Assembly: GCA_913057685.1 (NCBI GenBank)
Contig: CAJXOA010000006.1
Coordinates: 21,425-85,424 of the forward strand
Direction of reading: 5' to 3'
From: an uncultured Trueperaceae bacterium
GTDB taxonomy: Bacteria; Deinococcota; Deinococci; Deinococcales; Trueperaceae
Length of the DNA stretch: 64,000 nucleotides
Shown: positions 61,964 to 64,000 of the stretch, piece by piece
Position numbering within the stretch: position 1 is the first letter of the stretch
How the letters are laid out: every line of letters starts with the position of its first letter
The notes under the pieces: generated by a model
What the model was told of the DNA's origin: nothing
The model's database searches: none
Seen by the model: only the letters and a program-made list of their open reading frames with translations
Translations under genes and position numbers: made by a program

Positions 61964-63272
61964 CGTCGCGATCCTCGGCCGGCCGAACGTCGGCAAATCC
62001 AGCCTCTTCAACCGCCTCCTCGGCCGGCGCGACGCGATCGTCGCCGACGAGGCCGGCGTCACCCGCGACGTCAAGGGCGCGACGCTGGAGCTGGACGACG
62101 GCCGCCGCCTCGACCTGCTCGATACCGGAGGCTTGTGGTCGGGCGACGCCTGGGAGCGCGCCATCCGCCAGCGGGTGGACGCCGCCCTGCAGGGCGTCGA
62201 CCTGGTGGCGTTCTGCGTCGACGGCGCCGCCGGCCTCGCGCCCGCCGACCACGAGATCGCCGAGATGCTTCGGCGGCGCGGGACGCCGGTCCTGCTGGTC
62301 GCGACGAAGGTGGACGACGCGACGTTCGAGGAGCGCCCCGCCTGGTTCGAACTGCTCGGACTCGGGTTCGGGGAGCCGGTCCCGACCAGCGCGATGCACG
62401 CGCGCGGCATCGCGGAGCTCCGCGAACGCATCGCGGACGCGATCGAGGACGACCCGGACGACGCCGACGAGGAGGCGGTGACGGTCGCGATCACCGGCCG
62501 GCCGAACGCCGGGAAGTCGTCGCTGACGAACGCGATCCTCGGCGACGAGCGGGTGATCGTCAGCGAGGAGGCGGGCACGACCCGCGACGCGATCGACGTG
62601 CGCCTCGACGTCGGCGGGCGTCCCTTCGTCCTGGTCGATACCGCCGGCCTGCGCCGCAAACCCGATCGCGACGTCGCCTTCTACGCCCGCGTGCGCAGCG
62701 AGGCGGCGCTCCGCCGCGCCGACGTCGCGATCCTGGTGGTGGACCCGTTCGAGGTCGGCGATCACGAGATGCGCATCGCCGGGCTGGCGCTCGAGACCGG
62801 CACGCCCGTCGTCGTCGCGATCAACAAGTGGGACCTCGTCGAGGACGAGGACCTCCGGGCGTTCCGGGAGCAGCTCGCCATCGATCTCGCCCACCTGACG
62901 TTCGCCCCTTGGGTGTACGTCAGCGCAAAGACCGACTTCGGGCTGCACGAACTCCTCGCCGCGGTCGTGCGGGTGTACGACCAGGCGCGCCGACGGATCG
63001 CGACCGGCACCCTGAACGGCTGGTTGGAGGTGTGGACGCAACGCCAGTCGCCTCCGAACCACAAGGGGCGCGCCCTGAAGCTCCTGTACGCCACCCAAGC
63101 GGACGTCGCGCCGCCGACGTTCGTCGTCAGCGTCAACGACGAGCGGCTCCTGACCCGCGCGTACGAGCACTACCTCCGCAACCGCATCCAGGAGGACCTC
63201 GGCTTCGACGAGGTCCCGGTCCGGCTGGTCTTCAAGGCCCGCAGCGGGACCGGGAAGCGCGTCCGCACCTGA
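61956..63272 (+). CDS. der: Ribosome-assembly GTPase Der (EngA)
   Basis: Tandem-GTPase factor for 50S assembly, 438 residues. G domain 1: GRPNVGKSSLFNRLLG (8-23), DTGGLWSG, and the G4 box TKVD in place of the usual NKxD. G domain 2: GRPNAGKSSLTNAILGD (near 178), DTAGLRRK, NKWD. KH-like C-terminal domain about 350-438 ending RSGTGKRVRT. The two G domains are joined by an acidic linker DDPDDADEEAV. It closes the cdaA-cdaR-def-fmt-der run. Confidence 0.96.
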   Translation: MASVAILGRPNVGKSSLFNRLLGRRDAIVADEAGVTRDVKGATLELDDGRRLDLLDTGGLWSGDAWERAIRQRVDAALQGVDLVAFCVDGAAGLAPADHEIAEMLRRRGTPVLLVATKVDDATFEERPAWFELLGLGFGEPVPTSAMHARGIAELRERIADAIEDDPDDADEEAVTVAITGRPNAGKSSLTNAILGDERVIVSEEAGTTRDAIDVRLDVGGRPFVLVDTAGLRRKPDRDVAFYARVRSEAALRRADVAILVVDPFEVGDHEMRIAGLALETGTPVVVAINKWDLVEDEDLRAFREQLAIDLAHLTFAPWVYVSAKTDFGLHELLAAVVRVYDQARRRIATGTLNGWLEVWTQRQSPPNHKGRALKLLYATQADVAPPTFVVSVNDERLLTRAYEHYLRNRIQEDLGFDEVPVRLVFKARSGTGKRVRT

Positions 63273-63332
63273 ACCGACCGGGGCGGGTCCGGGCCCCGCC
63301 TCCGCCCCGTCCCGACGCCGTCGGGCCGGCCG

Positions 63333-64000
63333 TCACCCCCGCCGTCGTTCGGTGCGGACGCGGAGGGCGCGCTTGCCGCGCCGCGTCGCACCCAGGTCCT
63401 CGAGGACCGTGACGCGGCCGAGGCCCTCGGCCCACAGCTCCGAGCCGACGGCGACCGGCGTCGCCTTGCCGGCGGGCGCCCCGTCGATGCGGACGCGGCC
63501 GGCGGCGATGCCCTTGTCGAACCAGGAGCGCGACCGCCCCAACGCGTTCGCGCCGACGACGTCCGCGCGCAGCGACGGCACGACGATGCGCGCCTCCTTC
63601 GCGGTCCCGACGAACACCCGGTCGACGGGCACGGAGGTCGACGGCCAGGTGCGCCCCTCGAGCGTCACGTCGGGCGGGACCGCGTCGGCGTCGGCCAGCA
63701 CGACGAGGCTGGCCCCCTCCGCGTGCGCGACGCCGTCCCCCAGGCGCTCCGCGGGCACGCCGGCGGCGTGCAGCGCCGCCCGCAACGCGTCCGGGTCGGT
63801 CGGCGCTTCGCACGTCCAGGCGCGCAGGGTCGGCGTCGCGGCGGGCACGTGCGGGGGGCGGGCGGTCACGACGCGGCGCGCCGCCCCCGGCACGCCGCCG
63901 TCCGCGTCGGCCGCCACCCCGGCGGCGCGCAGGGCGGCCCGGAGGCGGCTCGAGGCCGCCTCCTCCAGGAACCCGGTCGACGCCACCCGACCGCCGCCCG
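63333..64000 (-). CDS. S4-domain RNA-binding protein, YlmH-like, 5'-truncated
   Basis: The frame is open to the window edge, so the true start lies beyond 64000; GTG 63986 is probably internal. The visible 222 codons begin RVASTGFLEEAASSRLRAALRAAGV, like the TDFL-x-PREQ segment of YlmH. The C-terminal S4 domain is IVVPSLRADVVGANALGRSRSWFDKGIAAGRVRIDG with VAVGSELWAEGLGRVTV. YlmH proteins act near cell division (Bacillus, Streptococcus) and bind RNA or ribosomes. The helix DKGIAAGRVRIDG is the S4 signature. Convergent with der. Confidence 0.72.
   Translation of the reverse strand, partial: GGGRVASTGFLEEAASSRLRAALRAAGVAADADGGVPGAARRVVTARPPHVPAATPTLRAWTCEAPTDPDALRAALHAAGVPAERLGDGVAHAEGASLVVLADADAVPPDVTLEGRTWPSTSVPVDRVFVGTAKEARIVVPSLRADVVGANALGRSRSWFDKGIAAGRVRIDGAPAGKATPVAVGSELWAEGLGRVTVLEDLGATRRGKRALRVRTERRRG

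Noticed and set aside
63282..63315. Terminator between der and the YlmH-like gene
   Set aside because: Only a 7-bp GC repeat with a long loop and no U-run; indistinguishable from background in this composition.

Overview
The window is a gene-dense stretch (I estimate about 73-75 % G+C from reading) of a bacterial chromosome. It carries about 52 protein genes, no recognisable tRNA, rRNA, CRISPR array, insertion sequence or prophage, and no gene-free stretch longer than 300 bases. Several features suggest Deinococcota, perhaps a Truepera-like lineage. They are: adjacent DUF3809-like and DUF3248-like genes, SpoVS in an otherwise non-sporulation context, a Thermus-style RsmD whose catalytic motif reads APPY, and many start codons lying 5-8 nt downstream of a TAnnnT -10 box (leaderless transcripts). 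The taxonomic call is an inference; no marker rRNA is present.

Layout. 1-3370 (-): 3'-truncated gltB (glutamate synthase large subunit) with its own sigma70-type promoter. 3589-10374 (-): branched-chain amino acid operon ilvB-ilvN-ilvC-leuA-cimA, headed by a promoter, a leaderless 26-codon Val-rich leader peptide and an intrinsic terminator, that is, a complete attenuator. 10425-14260 (+): spoVS, a YugP-type zinc peptidase, rsmB and a beta-CASP RNase. 14280-19263: dinB (-), lon (+), a YvlD/phage-holin-like membrane protein (-) and a GNAT protein (-). 19292-23674 (+): rsmD, secA, pyrF. 23688-30473 (-): a lipoprotein/secreted-protein pair, asp23-fakA, DUF503, GNAT, moaC, truA and a PAP2 phosphatase. 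30556-37098: mnmE (+), DUF3809/DUF3248 (-), a DUF368 transporter, an HtrA protease, a patatin-like lipase and lepB (+). 37132-40293 (-): an HD protein and glycogen phosphorylase. 40392-43311 (+): a secreted Ala/Gly-rich protein, a metallophosphoesterase and holB. 43339-44896 (-): ricT and rnhB. 44955-47516 (+): a membrane VWA protein. 47513-53501 (-): pgi-ubiA-LON domain protein-truD, then a small hypothetical protein with a DUF512 radical-SAM protein. 53542-54359 (+): a zinc-ribbon coiled-coil protein preceded by a leaderless mini-ORF and a strong intrinsic terminator (second attenuator candidate). 54420-58424 (-): M23 peptidase, ygfZ, a phosphoesterase and prfB with the classical programmed +1 frameshift. 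58582-63272 (+): cdaA-cdaR-def-fmt-der. 63333-64000 (-): 5'-truncated S4/YlmH-like gene.

How it works together. Functions are mostly housekeeping: nitrogen assimilation and branched-chain amino acids (gltB, ilv/leu/cimA), translation and RNA modification (rsmB, rsmD, truA, truD, mnmE, prfB, def, fmt, der), secretion and envelope (secA, lepB, htrA, DUF368, M23), proteolysis (lon) and c-di-AMP signalling (cdaA/cdaR). The most striking features are regulatory. Leaderless promoters are frequent. In four places the TAG stop codon of the upstream gene forms the first half of the next gene's -10 box. Eleven junctions use the 4-nt GTGA overlap. Two leader regions combine a leaderless mini-ORF with an intrinsic terminator.
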